Assembly (NCBI GenBank): GCA_032690845.1
Contig: CM064430.1
Coordinates: 53,727,882-53,791,881, forward strand
Direction: 5' to 3'
Origin: Eleusine coracana subsp. coracana
Taxonomy: Eukaryota > Streptophyta > Magnoliopsida > Poales > Poaceae
Length of the DNA: 64,000 nucleotides
Shown here: positions 1 through 10,970 of the stretch, piece after piece
Layout: every line of letters starts with the position of its first letter
How positions within the stretch are numbered: the first letter of the stretch is position 1
Translations under genes and position numbers: made by a program
The notes under the pieces: generated by a model
Seen by the model: only the letters and a program-made list of their open reading frames with translations
Databases searched by the model: none
Told to the model about the DNA's origin: nothing

Positions 1-62
1 CGTAGGTGCCTCCCAGAGACGGCCAGAGAAGTTGGTTCTCGGGTGGCTCGGGAGATGGCCCG

Positions 63-275
63 ACGGTCTGACCGTCCCAAGCCACGGTCTGACCGCCGTC
101 ACTTGTCTGGTGTCAACAGAGAATTTGTTCTCGGGTGAAAGTTGAAAGTGTCCCGACGGTCTGATCGTGGGTAATGACGGTCTGACCGTCAGGCTCGTGT
201 CAGAGCCAGTTTGAAAGTCAAACTAGCCGTTGGGTTGTACGACGGTCCGACCGTGTGGAGTCACGGTCAGACCGT
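63..275. repeat. Six dispersed copies of a 13-bp near-palindrome in the LTR U3
   Basis: Copies of ACGGTCTGACCGT or one-base variants lie at 63-75, 84-96, 156-168, 177-189, 242-254 and 263-275. They occur as three pairs with start-to-start spacing of 21 bp in every pair (63/84, 156/177, 242/263). All precede the TATA-like box at 320. This arrangement resembles a set of protein-binding sites in a promoter; the function is inferred. Confidence 0.8.
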
Positions 276-319
276 CCGGTGCACAGAAAGCTGTAACGGC
301 TAGTTTTCAAAGGGTGGCC

Positions 320-327
320 TATTTATA
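320..327 (+). promoter_or_regulatory. TATA-like box of the LTR promoter
   Basis: TATTTATA lies downstream of the palindrome cluster and upstream of an ATG-poor leader-like stretch, as expected for the U3/R border of a plant LTR. Confidence 0.5.
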
Positions 328-1317
328 CCTCCTCCATCCCGTGCATAGTAGCTCTCTTGGCCATTTGAAAAGTATTGTACACCCTTTGGAGCTTATTCCT
401 CTCTCACACAAAGCCATAGTGGAAAGATTGCAAGTGTGTAAGTGTGAGTGCCCTAAACTTGAGTGAGTTGAGCATTGTGGCACTTGGGATCCTCAAGCAA
501 GCGTCATCGACTTGTTACTCTTGGAGGTTGTCGCCTCCTAGACGGCTTGGAGGAGTCAAATCCGTGAGCCCTTCAAGAAGTGTGTGAAGGAGGCCCGGAC
601 TCTTGTGAGAGGTGCGGTGTTCGCCTCGCCGGAGTGGTGAAGAGCAACCCTAGTGGAATCGAGATTTGGAGAGGTTCAAGGTATTGATTGTGTTATATCT
701 CAAGTTGTTCTTTGTGAGCACTTCTTGGTGGTGGAGAAGTGGATACTTGAGGAGAGTAGCACATCATACGCTTGGATCCACCTCAACGTGGATTAGGGGT
801 GATCGGTAAATCACCGATACCACGGGAAAATATCCTTTGTCTCTTGTCGTGTTGTTCTTTTATTGTTTACATACTAGAAGTTGCATGATGTATGTCACCT
901 AGGATTGTCAACCTACTTTAGTTTAAACCTAGGTTTAGTTGTCTTGTGCTTGCTTTTATCCAATTGTCTTTAAATTACGCAATTAGTCGGATAGTTAGCT
1001 TTTAATTTTTAATTCGGCTATTCACCCCCCCCCCCCCTCTAGCCGGGGTCCTTCGATCCTTCAGTAGCCCACACATAAGATTTATGAAAAAGACTTAGTT
1101 GAAAAGTTTAGTTCAACAATATTTCTTATTATTAGTTGAATTCAATCTATTTATTTATTTATTTTTGTGAGGAAAGTTGAATTCAAGTTAATTGATGGGA
1201 TTCTAGCTCATAATGTCAAAACCTCATACTTGCTTATGAATGCGTCGTGTTAAAGAAACGTCTCATACGTACTTATGTATGTATTATAAAACAGTAACAC
1301 TGAACACTTTTTTCTTA

Positions 1318-2012
1318 TCTCTACAATCTATTAATTGAGGTGCGGTCGTTCACTTCGTGTCCACAAAGTTAGAGATTGAAACTAAATCGGTTTTGTACTT
1401 TCCATATCAAGTACCAAACTTCAAAACTCATAACTCCCTCGCCCAGAGCTCAAATTAAGCAAACTCGGACTCTATATCGTAGCTCTAAAAAATTTCTACA
1501 ACTTTGGTATTCAATAGAAGTACAGATCCCGCTGTTTTGGTTTTCAAATATGCGATGCAAAAATATTTGTTCTGATTCGGACTTCTCTGCATAGGTCTCT
1601 GTGCGGGATTCATATCTTCTAGATCCAAAGTCCAAATAATATGATCCACATATGTTTCGAAAAGGTCTCGACGAGATCTACAATTTTTGTGTTTTAACTT
1701 TTTCCATTGGAGCAAGTTTCCAAGTTCAAAATCGCGTTACAATGCAGTGCTATTTTATAGACTGTATAAATTGATTTTTCCTTTCGGATAAAACTTCTAT
1801 AATATGGTAAAAAATATTAAAAAATTGTTACTTTTGATATATAAAATGATATACTAAGAAACACTAATAGTAATATAAATATGATCTTTCATGTAAAAAA
1901 TATCAATAATATTGTATATATCTAATAATTATATTATGTAAATAATTTATATTTAAGTTATAAAGAGTGTTTTGTTTTTTAAATCCGTAGCAACGCACGG
2001 ACATTTTGCTGG
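1318..2012 (+). mobile_element. Non-autonomous Helitron, copy 1
   Basis: The element begins TCTCTACAATC after a host A (1317) and ends CTGG before a host T (2013). That is the A^T insertion rule with TC and CTRR termini. A short hairpin, CCGTAGCAACGCACGG, sits at 1985-2000, 12 bases before the 3' end, as in plant Helitrons. The 695 bp are AT-rich and carry no RepHel gene, so it is non-autonomous. A second copy of the same family in the same orientation lies at 57489-58176. Confidence 0.85.
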
Positions 2013-2892
2013 TATATTATTATATTATGTGGTTAGTTGTTCAAAAGTTGGTTTGGAGCTGTGGCAGGGTGGTCATTAGACAGGATACCTGTTGTTTTGA
2101 ACTTTGCTCGGTATCCGTTTGCCTCACGGCAATCTCGGCAGACGCTCGTTCAGGTGCTGGATGCTGTCAACGGGAACAAGGGAAGACGAAATAAACGTGG
2201 TGTGGAGAGCTGATATCCTGTGCAAGCAGCGATTCAGCTGTAAATATGTAGCAATACCAATTTTCACGTATCTGAACAGATATCAGATAACACAGCCAGT
2301 TTACGACATAGAATTTGCCTTGGTATGCTTATATGGTAGTGTTCGTCGTTGCGGACAATGGTCGTTGATCTTGCATCGCTAATAGACCGGCCAGCCGCGA
2401 CAGGCATCTGGGTTGGTTGCAGATTTGTGCACGGGGTACGAATACAGACCTGTAAGTAAAGAACAGATAAACTGACAAATTGTTTTTATCAAGTCCCGGT
2501 CAAAGCAGCAACCGAAACGACGCCAACCGATGATGCCAGTCGAGCAGCCTACGTTACGCAAGTTTAACACGTGGGCCAGTCCACGCGAGGACTTCATATA
2601 ATCCGACGTCACCCACGGTTCCACGTGGCTCGGCAGCTAGCGAGCACGGCGGGACCCGGAAGCCGCCGCCGGGTCAACAGAGGCGCACAATTACGTGCAC
2701 GACGTGAGCCGTGGTAGGGGTACAATACGTGAGGTTATGTCACCCCAGTCCGCGTACCCCTCGTGTCGGCAACGCCTGGTGCAGGCCGGTACTGTACGAC
2801 GCGCTACAACCTACAACACGACCACGCGCCGCACCCCAAGTCCCCAACCTCCTCCAGGCCTCCTCCTCCTCGCCTCTATCCCCTCGTGACGC
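2013..2892. other. Intergenic and promoter region of the WNK gene
   Basis: There is no convincing coding sequence. Composition turns from AT-rich to GC-rich from about 2600 towards the TATA box of the kinase gene. Short ORFs here lack homologous-looking structure. Confidence 0.5.
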
Positions 2893-2900
2893 TATATATA
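2893..2900 (+). promoter_or_regulatory. TATA box of the WNK gene
   Basis: TATATATA lies about 120 bp upstream of the start codon at 3022. With initiation about 30 bp downstream, the leader would be roughly 95 nt. Surrounding sequence is GC-rich with CT-rich stretches typical of grass core promoters. Confidence 0.7.
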
Positions 2901-3021
2901 GCCGCGCCGTCGCAACGGTCCGCTCCCCTTCCCCATCCCCCTCCGCGCCGCGCCGCGCCCCGGCCGCCTCGCGTTCGCACGCCGCCGCCGCACCAACCCC
3001 ATCCCGAAAGAGCAGCAGATC

Positions 3022-4791
3022 ATGGCGGTGGAGCAGCAGCAGCAGGGCGGGGAGGAGGCGTTCGAGGAGGTGGACCCGACGGGGCGGTTCGGGCGGTACG
3101 CCGACGTCCTGGGCCTGGGCTCCGTGAAGAAGGTGTACCGCGGCTTCGACCAGGAGGAGGGGATCGAGGTGGCGTGGAACCGCGTGCGCCTCCGCGCGCT
3201 GGCGGACCGCGACCCGGGCATGGTGGACCGGCTCCACGCGGAGGTGCGGCTGCTGCGCTCGCTCCACCACCGCCATATCATCGGGTTCCACAAGGTGTGG
3301 CTGGACCGCGACGCCGGCGTGCTCAACTTCATCACCGAGGTCTGCACGTCGGGGAGCCTCCGCGAGTACCGCCAGCGCCACCGCCACGTCTCCGTCAAGG
3401 CGCTCAAGAAGTGGGCGCGACAGATCCTCGAGGGGCTCAACCACCTCCACACCCACGACCCCTGCATCATCCACCGCGACCTCAACTGCAGCAACGTCTT
3501 CATCAATGGCAACAATGGACAGGTCTCTTCTACCATACCAATCTCCGTCCTCAATCCTTGCGTGATTTATTTAGAATTCATTTTCAGATTTAATTTCTGC
3601 ATGGTCCCCCGTTCTATTCAATTCAAGCAGGGATCGATCGAGCTCTAGGGCTCTAGCTAACCGCCCGGAATTTTAGGACTTGTAGATTAGGATAAGCACA
3701 GATTATTGGATTATAAAACCTTGCACCGGCCCCGGTTTGTTGGTTGTTGATGCTGCACTGCTACTTGACATGTACACCGACCCGAGGATTAGGGCACTAG
3801 CTAGGGGGATCAGTGGCGAGCGCTTTAAGTATACCTTTTTCCGCTTCTTTTCTGTGACCACCTGCAGGCTGTAGCTCTCCGCGTAGAGAGAGACATCCAA
3901 AAGCGTCTCAAGAATATGAACCTAACAAGATACGCCCGCCTGTGTGCGCGCTGCGCCTGCTTTGGAATAAAGGAGACGCGGCCCCGGTGATGCACGCTGC
4001 GGTGGCGCACTTTTAATTTCCATACGCTAATCCACATCCATCGCCTTCCTTCTCTTTAATTCAGATACAGTCTGCAAAGCAAGCGCCGTCCGCGCGAGGG
4101 CGTCGCGCGACAGATTCCGCACGCGTTGCTTGCTTGCCGCGTCCTGTTCCTACCACCAGCTAGGCAGCGACTAGCTGGTTTGTTTGTTTACAACTTTAGA
4201 TTGATTGATGCATGGACATTTCGTGTGCCTGTTTATTACTAGTATAAATTATGATAACACTGGTCGAGCTGGGGCTAGCAAACGGCCGGGCTAACGCCGC
4301 GGCGGCACGTGTCGCAGGTCAAGATCGGCGACCTCGGGCTGGCGGCGATCGTGGACAAGACGCACGTGGCGCACACCATCCTCGGCACGCCGGAGTTCAT
4401 GGCGCCGGAGCTGTACACGGAGACGTACACCGAGTCGGTGGACATCTACTCGTACGGCATGTGCGTGCTGGAGATGGTCACGCGCGAGGTGCCCTACGCC
4501 GAGTGCGGCAGCGTCGTGCAGATCTTCCACAACGTCACCCGCGGGGTGCCGCCCGCCGCACTCAAGCGACTCAAGGATACCGAGCTGCGCGGCTTCATCG
4601 AGCGCTGCATCGGCCAGCCGCGGAACCGGCCATCGGCGGCCGAGCTCCTGCAGGATCCCTTCTTCAGCGGCATTGGTGAGGACGACGACGACGCGATCAC
4701 CGACGCGGCCAGCGTCGTCGCCGCTGCCGGCCCGCCCGTGCCGCGTCCCAGGAGCTACGTCGACGACCTCGCCGGGCTCCGCCTGGATTGA
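3022..4791 (+). CDS. WNK-family serine/threonine protein kinase (short, WNK11-like)
   Basis: Two exons, 3022-3522 and 4318-4791, joined in phase 0 across a 795-bp GT-AG intron, give 324 aa. The short length, with the kinase domain covering almost the whole protein (about 24-285), resembles the small plant WNKs of the WNK10/WNK11 type. WNK hallmarks are visible: the glycine loop GLGSVKKVY carries Lys36 where the WNK catalytic lysine sits, strand beta-3 reads EVAWN with Asn53 in place of the usual Lys, and the metal-binding motif is DLG (172-174) rather than DFG. The activation segment ends GTPEFMAPE. Oddity: the catalytic loop reads HRDLNCSN (151-158), so the canonical Lys after HRDL is Asn. 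An acidic stretch (GEDDDDA) follows the domain. WNKs act in stress, flowering and clock signalling in plants; the specific role of this member is unknown. The ATG lies in a good context with the TATA box upstream. Confidence 0.93.
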
Positions 4792-5365
4792 TCATCGCCC
4801 GAGCATTCAACGTCGAGATCGTTGAGCCGTGTGTGTGTGTTAACATATATATTTTAGAAGAATTCAGAGCTGTCTTAATTTATGCAGCTCTTCTTGATTA
4901 CCTAGCGGATTCATGGCCGGCGAGCGTTTGCAAGTGTGTATAGATTATGTCTCGCTGGCAGTTCATCAAGTAGTTTGTACCGTGTGTATCTGTAACTTTT
5001 ATTGGCTTTGCGCGAGATGAAGCGCCGTATTCGAGTATTTGACTTTGCATCCTGAATGGCGATTGCCTGGTTCATTCAAAAAAAAAAAAAACGAGACATC
5101 GAGACCAAGACTTTTCTCTTACTCTGAGCTGGATACCGCAATGCCGGGCTATCGATGTAGACGTCAGACGTGAGATGAATCCCCGGGCCCTGGGAGCATG
5201 GCAGCAACTGTCGCCCTACTCTATCTGGGTTGATTTTTCCTTCAAGCATCAGGAACATCATGGGCACCTGCGATTGCTAGATAAGCAAGCAGACAGACTG
5301 TCGTGCTACTTCTATCCCATACTGATACTGGGAGGTGCAGGAATGCCGGGTGTCTCATGTCTGAA

Positions 5366-5493
5366 CAGAATTGACCCTACATCCAAACATGGAGGTATCA
5401 ATCCAGATCGATGGACGCAGTGGGCATAACGGAATTGACCCTACACCAAAAAATGGAGGCCTCGATCCAGATTGGTGGACGCGGTCGGCACAA
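5366..5493. repeat. 64-bp tandem duplication
   Basis: Two diverged head-to-tail units, 5366-5429 and 5430-5493, share GAATTGACCCTACA near their starts and the GGACGC block near their ends. No coding meaning is apparent. Confidence 0.8.
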
Positions 5494-5936
5494 AAGGTAC
5501 TACTCCTTTCTTTCCATGGCCTTAAGGTGAGGCAATAGCTCATCCTTATTACCTCATTCCTAGGAGCCCATCATCAGCTGAAAAATTCTACCACTAGTCA
5601 TTTCGGTTCTGGTGAATTATTTATTGGATTGATTTGACAGTTGGGCTAGAGCCTAGAGGAAAGAGGAGGACACCAATTCGGCTGTTGTAGCTGCTAGCTG
5701 GACTCGTTCGAGTGCTTGACCAGCTAACTGAAGCAAAATGGAGACCACTTGCTGGGCTTTGAATGACCTGTATTCTATGGGCTTCGATTTTATGTTGGGC
5801 CTAGACTCCCTTCCAAAAAAAAAAGTTTACCTTTTCTCGTGAAAAGGGTCGAGATTTCAGAAAGAACAGACGGCACATGTGAGGGTCCTGCATTTTCAAG
5901 GATGCATGTAGGATCAGTAACAATACGCACCATTTA

Positions 5937-6252
5937 GACCCTGTTTAGATCTATTATAATTTCTTAAAAAAATAGTTTTTACTTTCAGTTTCTAGAAATT
6001 GGTTTTTTAAATAAAAAAATTAGTAGGAATATTTGGATCCTAATTTTTATAATCTATAAACTAGTTTTTTGATAATTAATTATATTAAAATTAGATAAAA
6101 ACTGACATTAGCTAGATTGAGCCAGATTATGGTTTTTTTAGAAACTTATAATTTATTTTATAGAAACTAACATAAAAGTTGATTTGTTTGGAAGCTCTTT
6201 AGTTTTTAGAAACCAATTTCTTAAAAACTAGAGGGGGATTCAAGCAAACCCT
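5937..6252. mobile_element. MITE with imperfect terminal inverted repeats
   Basis: An AT-rich stretch of about 316 bp runs from GACCCTGTTTAGATC to a right end ending in GCAAACCCT, whose reverse complement matches the left end imperfectly. Interior arms also fold back (for example TTTCTAGAAATTGG against AAGAAATTGG). There is no coding capacity. The superfamily is not resolved. Confidence 0.5.
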
Positions 6253-8673
6253 TAATCTGTTTGGTTTTCACACAGTTTGCTTCTCATCCGTAAAATGTGG
6301 CGTGCTAGTGTACCACAATCCTAGCAAGATAGAAGTAACAAGAATACAGGTCGCTGGCAGATGGGTCCCAATGATAAAAAGGTTTGCAAGCCAAACAATT
6401 GGTAGAACACTTGTAGTAGTTGGTCAAATTTGCCTGCAGCACAAACCTGCCCGAGTTGATTTGCTGGCGAAACGTTGGGAACTTGTACTTTCACACACCA
6501 AAATACGGGAGGAGTTGGGAGAGAAGATGTGTCCTGCAGCTTTGGATTTGGTAAAGTAAGAAACCAACGATCTTTTACCCCCAAGAATTAATCGTTGACT
6601 AAGGTTTGGCGCAGCTAGAACTTAGGGTAAACTTCTACGATCGTTAACCAACCAACCTCTGAGTCTAAAGATGTACTGGTACGGACAAATGAGGAGGGAA
6701 AACGAACACAATTCAGGTCATTTTGGACCGAAAAGTGCACTTCGCTTTTGGGAGCGTTTTTACCCTTTTCTTCAACTAAGATATACTCTATCTTTTCCTT
6801 TTTTTTTTTCTCGTGCGAGGAAGATATCCTGTATCTTGGAAGTTGGAACGCGACGCCTTATTGTACGCCTTGAAAGTGCTCAAATGTGAATCACGGGCCT
6901 GGCACGACCCGGCGTCTCGGTCAGTCGTTTTCCACGGAAACAAAATCCGCGCCGAGCGAGCAAAGCTTTCTGGGCCAGTCTGCACGCGCCGTGACCGGAC
7001 GAGCCACGGAGACTTCGAGAAGCCGCACCTGTGCCTCGGGCATGAGCATCCGCACGGGAATTTGGCGGCTTCCCCGACGACTTCCTACGCCGCTCGAACC
7101 GCTGCCAGCGCCTGTACTGTACTACTACTGGCCGCCCTCAAATTCCCCAACGGCCCCCCCGTGCCGCAACGGCCGAGGCACGTCAACCGTTTTTTCTATT
7201 ACCGACATTCTCCCTTACCCATGGCGATCATGGCGCCGGGCGGACAGCGCTGACCGTTCTGCCAGACTGATGCGAAGATCGCGTCCTAAACCGCGGCCGA
7301 TGATCACGTCCTCCTCTTCTCCTCTGGACATTAATTCGGAGGCTGTCTCTCGGCCAAGCAGGATTGCAGATGCCATGTAGGCGTCCAAATGAAATACTAC
7401 TAGAGAGCAAGGCGTCAAGGCAGCCATGTCGTCATGCTCGCGGCGACACCGGCAATGGAGCTTAAAAGAAACCGGTGGTGCCGCATAGTTCCGAGAGTCT
7501 GAGCGAGAATTTCTGGCGTGCGCGCATGGTGAATGACGAAACCGCGCGCTCGTTGAATAATTGACAGCGACTTGACCCCTCCCTCTCTCTTCTAGTACTA
7601 TGTTATTCGGGCTCGTTCCGTTCCGTCCTCGTCAATGGGCACGCTCGTCGCCTTTTTTATTTATACTGTACAGTACGTATTTCTGAAAAGCGGTGTGGAA
7701 CGAAGCGCAGGTGTCCGGATTATTATGCCACCGGGGCAGGGACGGGTGCGCAGAATTTCCATATGGGTTTTCATCAGGCGATTAGAGTACTGGTCTGATC
7801 GCATGAGATGCCGAGAGTCCTGTGGCAGTTTTTAAAAGTGAGGCCGCTGTTTGTTCCCTCCAAGCAACTCCCAGTAAGTCATCCTAATGCTGTGCCAGTT
7901 GCCTGTTTAGCTTGGACTTTTTGCGGCATGTATTCGTAGGATCGACGTCTACTGGTGTGCTCTGTAATTCAGAAAGCTGAAAGCTTTCGGTATGACTGGA
8001 CGAGCATATGCTTGGAGTTTTCAATGTTTGTTGGGAATATTGAGCACCTGATGGACTGACCTCCAGGCTCCATTGCAAGTACAGTGCAAACGGAACAAAA
8101 ATCAGCTTGACCAGCAACAACCATCCAAATGGCATCCTAGACAGGGCGCAAATCAACATTTAGGTGATAGACTTTCTGATCATGGAAAGCCGGTTGAGTT
8201 GGATCAAAGGCAACCCGGTAGTAACAAGAGCTTAATTAGACGCGGTGGAGTCAATTTTGGGTTGGCCGGGCTTAAACTAGTGTTGACCCCCTCGGATCCT
8301 TACAAGGCTGCCCCCGCGGAGGCGAGCACCGGCGCGAGAGGCAGCAAATCCACCAGGGAAACGCTGCTTGCGACGCTGCCCAGAGTCAGGAGGGGATTAA
8401 GAAAAGCTGCACGAGGGGGCGATCCGATTTCCCAGCCTGAAAACTGGGGTTCAACCCCCATTCGTGCGCCCTCAGCCATTGTACCCTTTTGCACGCCTCC
8501 CCAGGTTACTTCCTTCCACACTCAACCGAGTAGTCTCACTGTATAATACCAGTACGACGGCTGCTTATATGTGACGGCAGTGCTGCTGCTGCTACACCTA
8601 ACCTAACCGGCCGAGAGCTTGCGGTTTGCCGGGCCGAGGTGGTGGCGAGCTGCTCGTCGTCGTCCTCGCCAGG

Positions 8674-10970
8674 ATGAAGATGCTGTTGGAGATGGACCTG
8701 GACACGGAGGTGGAGCTGTCGCCGGTGGCCAAAGCGGAGGCCGCCATGTGTAGCCCGTACTCGACCCCCAGCACGGCCGTCTTGCTGCAGAGAAGAGTTG
8801 TCGCATGGTATGGCTGCTTAAGCTTATTATTAGCTTCGTCATCCATGGTTGGTGGACTGGACTCTTTGTTTGTACTAAATGATAAGCTCGTTGATGCAGG
8901 GCTACGGAGACGGGATCGCCGGCGACCGTCCGTGTCCGCGTCGGAGACAGAAGCTTCGATCTGCACAAGGTAAGGTTCTCGAGCTTTCCGAAGCAGAGTG
9001 GACGATCGAGCAAAAATCTGTGATCTTGTTGAGAATGAAGTGTTTACTTTTCGATATGCAGGATCCTCTGGTGTCCAAGTGCAGGTACTTCAGCCAGGCG
9101 CTGGTCCAGTCCAGCGAGGTCGAGCTTCCCGCCAGCTTTCCCGGCGGCTGCGAGTCCTTCGAGGTGATCGCCCTCTTCTGCTACGGCGACGACGTGTCTC
9201 TCGACCCGTTCAACGTGGCGGCGGTGCGGTGCGCGGCGGAGTTCATGGACCTGTCCGACCTGGGCGCGCGCTGCGACCTGTACATCAACCAGGCGGTGCT
9301 GCAGAGCTGGGACGACGCGCTGATCGTGCTGCAGCGGTGCATCCCGCTCCTCCCCGCCGCGGAGGATCTCCTGGTGGTGAGCCGGTGCGTGGAGTCGCTG
9401 GCGTTCATGGCGTGCATGGAGATCCTTGACCCGGAGCAGCGGCGCGAGCACCACCTCGCGTCCGCCGCGTCGCTGGCCGGGCGCCGGTGGGACGACGAGC
9501 TCGTCAAGGAGCTCGCGGCGCGGGACCTGTGGGTCAAGGACCTCATCGCGCTGCCGCTCGCCTTCTTCGGCCGCATCGTGCGCGCGCTGCGGCGGCAGGG
9601 CATGCGGGAGAAGTACGTCAGCCCCGTCCTGCTCTTCTACGCCAACAAGTGGGTGCTCTCCGAGAAGACGCGCAAGTTCTGGGCGGCGAGCGCCGGCGAG
9701 GAGGAGGACGGCGGCGGCGGTGGCGCGGACCGGAGGGCCGCCGCGATCATGCAGGGCGTCGTCGAGCTGCTCCCCGTCGAGGCGGCGGCGCCGGGCAACG
9801 CGGTCCCCGTCGCGTTCTACTTCGCGCTGCTGGCGCGGTCGCTCGCGCTCGAGCTCAGCGACGAGAGCCGGGCCAGGCTGAGGGACCAGGTGGCGTCTAA
9901 CCTGCCGTTCGCGCGCGTGGATGACCTGCCGCTGCCGGAGCAGCAAGGAACCAACAAGCTGTCCGTTGCGGATAGTCGGGAGGTCAAGGCGGTGGAGAGC
10001 ATCGTCAGATGCTATGTCAGTAAGCAGAGAAGAGGCGTTGACGCCGTGGCCGAGCTGTGGGATCGGTACCTCGTGCAAATCGCCGGTGATCCGAAGCTCG
10101 GGTCGGAGAGGCTAGCGGAGCTGATCAGCGTCGTTCCGGCCGGTGACAGGAAGACCCATGACCTTTTATACGAAGCAATCAACACGTTCTTAGTGGTAAG
10201 ACTAGCAAATCGCGTACACATACGATTATTTTAGATTATACTAGTTTGGTAAAGTTTGATCTCGTGCTAACAATGAGATTCTCCCGTTTCAGGAGCATGA
10301 AGGATTGTCCGGGGAGGAGAAGGCGACGTTGTGCGGGCACCTCGACTGCCGGAAACTCTCGCACGAGCTCTGCATCCAGGCGGTGCAGAACGACCGGATG
10401 CCGCTCCGCCTCATCGTGCAGGCGCTGTTCGTGCAGCAGCTGCACACGCACCGCGCCTTCACGGAGTGCTCCGACTCGTTCCGGTGCGTGCACTCGGGCG
10501 AGCTGGTCCCCGGCGCGGCGTACACGCCGAGCCCCGCCGTCCCCACCAGCCAGCCGCTCAGCGCCAGCAGCCCGCGCGACGCGAAGCTCCGCGCCCGCGA
10601 CGACGCGTCGTCCGAGTACGAGACGGCCAGCTTCAGGATCCAGGCGCTGGAGCTGGAGATCATCTCGCTCAAGCAGACCCTGCAGCGGCACAACACGCTC
10701 AAGGGCTCGGCGCGCCGGGACCGGGAGGGGAAGGAGCCCAGCTTCAGGGTCGTCGCGGCGGACGCGGCCGCGCCGGCGGCCGGGATCAGGCGGCGGGCGG
10801 CGGTGTCCGGTAGCTGCATCGGGTCCATGCGATGGGGATCGCAGCGCCGGTGCGCCAGCAGGATCATGCGCGTCTTCGCGAGGCTGGCCGTGTTCGGGAG
10901 GGGCAAGTACAGGGGAAAGCAGAGCAAGAGCAGGGCAGCCACGGAGCAGAGCAAAGGGTTGCAGAAGTAA
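8674..10970 (+). CDS. BTB/POZ and NPH3 domain protein (NRL family)
   Basis: Four exons, 8674-8807, 8900-8969, 9062-10195 and 10293-10970, join with consistent phases through GT-AG introns of 92, 92 and 97 bp to give 671 aa. 8674 is the first in-frame ATG. Domains: an N-terminal BTB fold (about 53-165), recognisable from VRVGDRSFDLHK followed by DPLVSKCRYF and the FPGG and FCYG motifs. An NPH3 domain starts around residue 223 (DLWVKDLIALPLAFFGRIV) and runs to about 500, including LDCRKLSHELC and the segment AVQNDRMPLRLIVQALF. A short coiled coil (YETASFRIQALELEIISLKQ) lies near 555. The C-terminus is basic. NRL proteins bind CUL3 through BTB and often work at the plasma membrane in phototropin or auxin-transport signalling; which branch this belongs to is not resolved. 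Exons are strongly GC-rich. Confidence 0.92.

Larger units (their letters stand above)
1..1063 (+). mobile_element. LTR of an LTR retrotransposon (3' end; left end outside window)
   Basis: No long ORF is present. The stretch ends in a C-rich tract followed by a terminal CA at 1062-1063, the usual 3' edge of grass LTRs. A TATA-like box sits at 320-327. Upstream of it, in what would be U3, are six copies of a 13-bp near-palindrome (ACGGTCTGACCGT and variants) between 63 and 275. No primer-binding site follows 1063, so this is either the downstream LTR of an element whose body lies left of the window or a solo LTR. The superfamily cannot be fixed from the LTR alone; the 3' end looks copia-like, which is an impression only. 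Confidence 0.7.
4792..8540. other. Intergenic region between the WNK and NPH3 genes
   Basis: It starts with the WNK 3' UTR and an A-run near 5079-5091. It then holds a 64-bp tandem duplication (5366-5493) and a MITE (5937-6252). The remainder, about 6300-8540, contains only short, non-conserved-looking ORFs on both strands. No gene is supported. Confidence 0.5.

Noticed and set aside
8409..8467. tRNA-like fold: a 7-bp acceptor-like stem (GCACGAG/TTCGTGC), a CTGAAAA loop on a CCCAG/CTGGG stem, and a GGTTCAACC motif
   Set aside because: Only 59 nt, no D-arm, and the T-loop has the wrong size. It is too short for a tRNA and not at a plausible SINE start.
8073..8546. 157-aa ORF upstream of the NPH3 gene
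   Set aside because: No conserved motif, mixed composition and no splice or promoter support. It is probably spacer.
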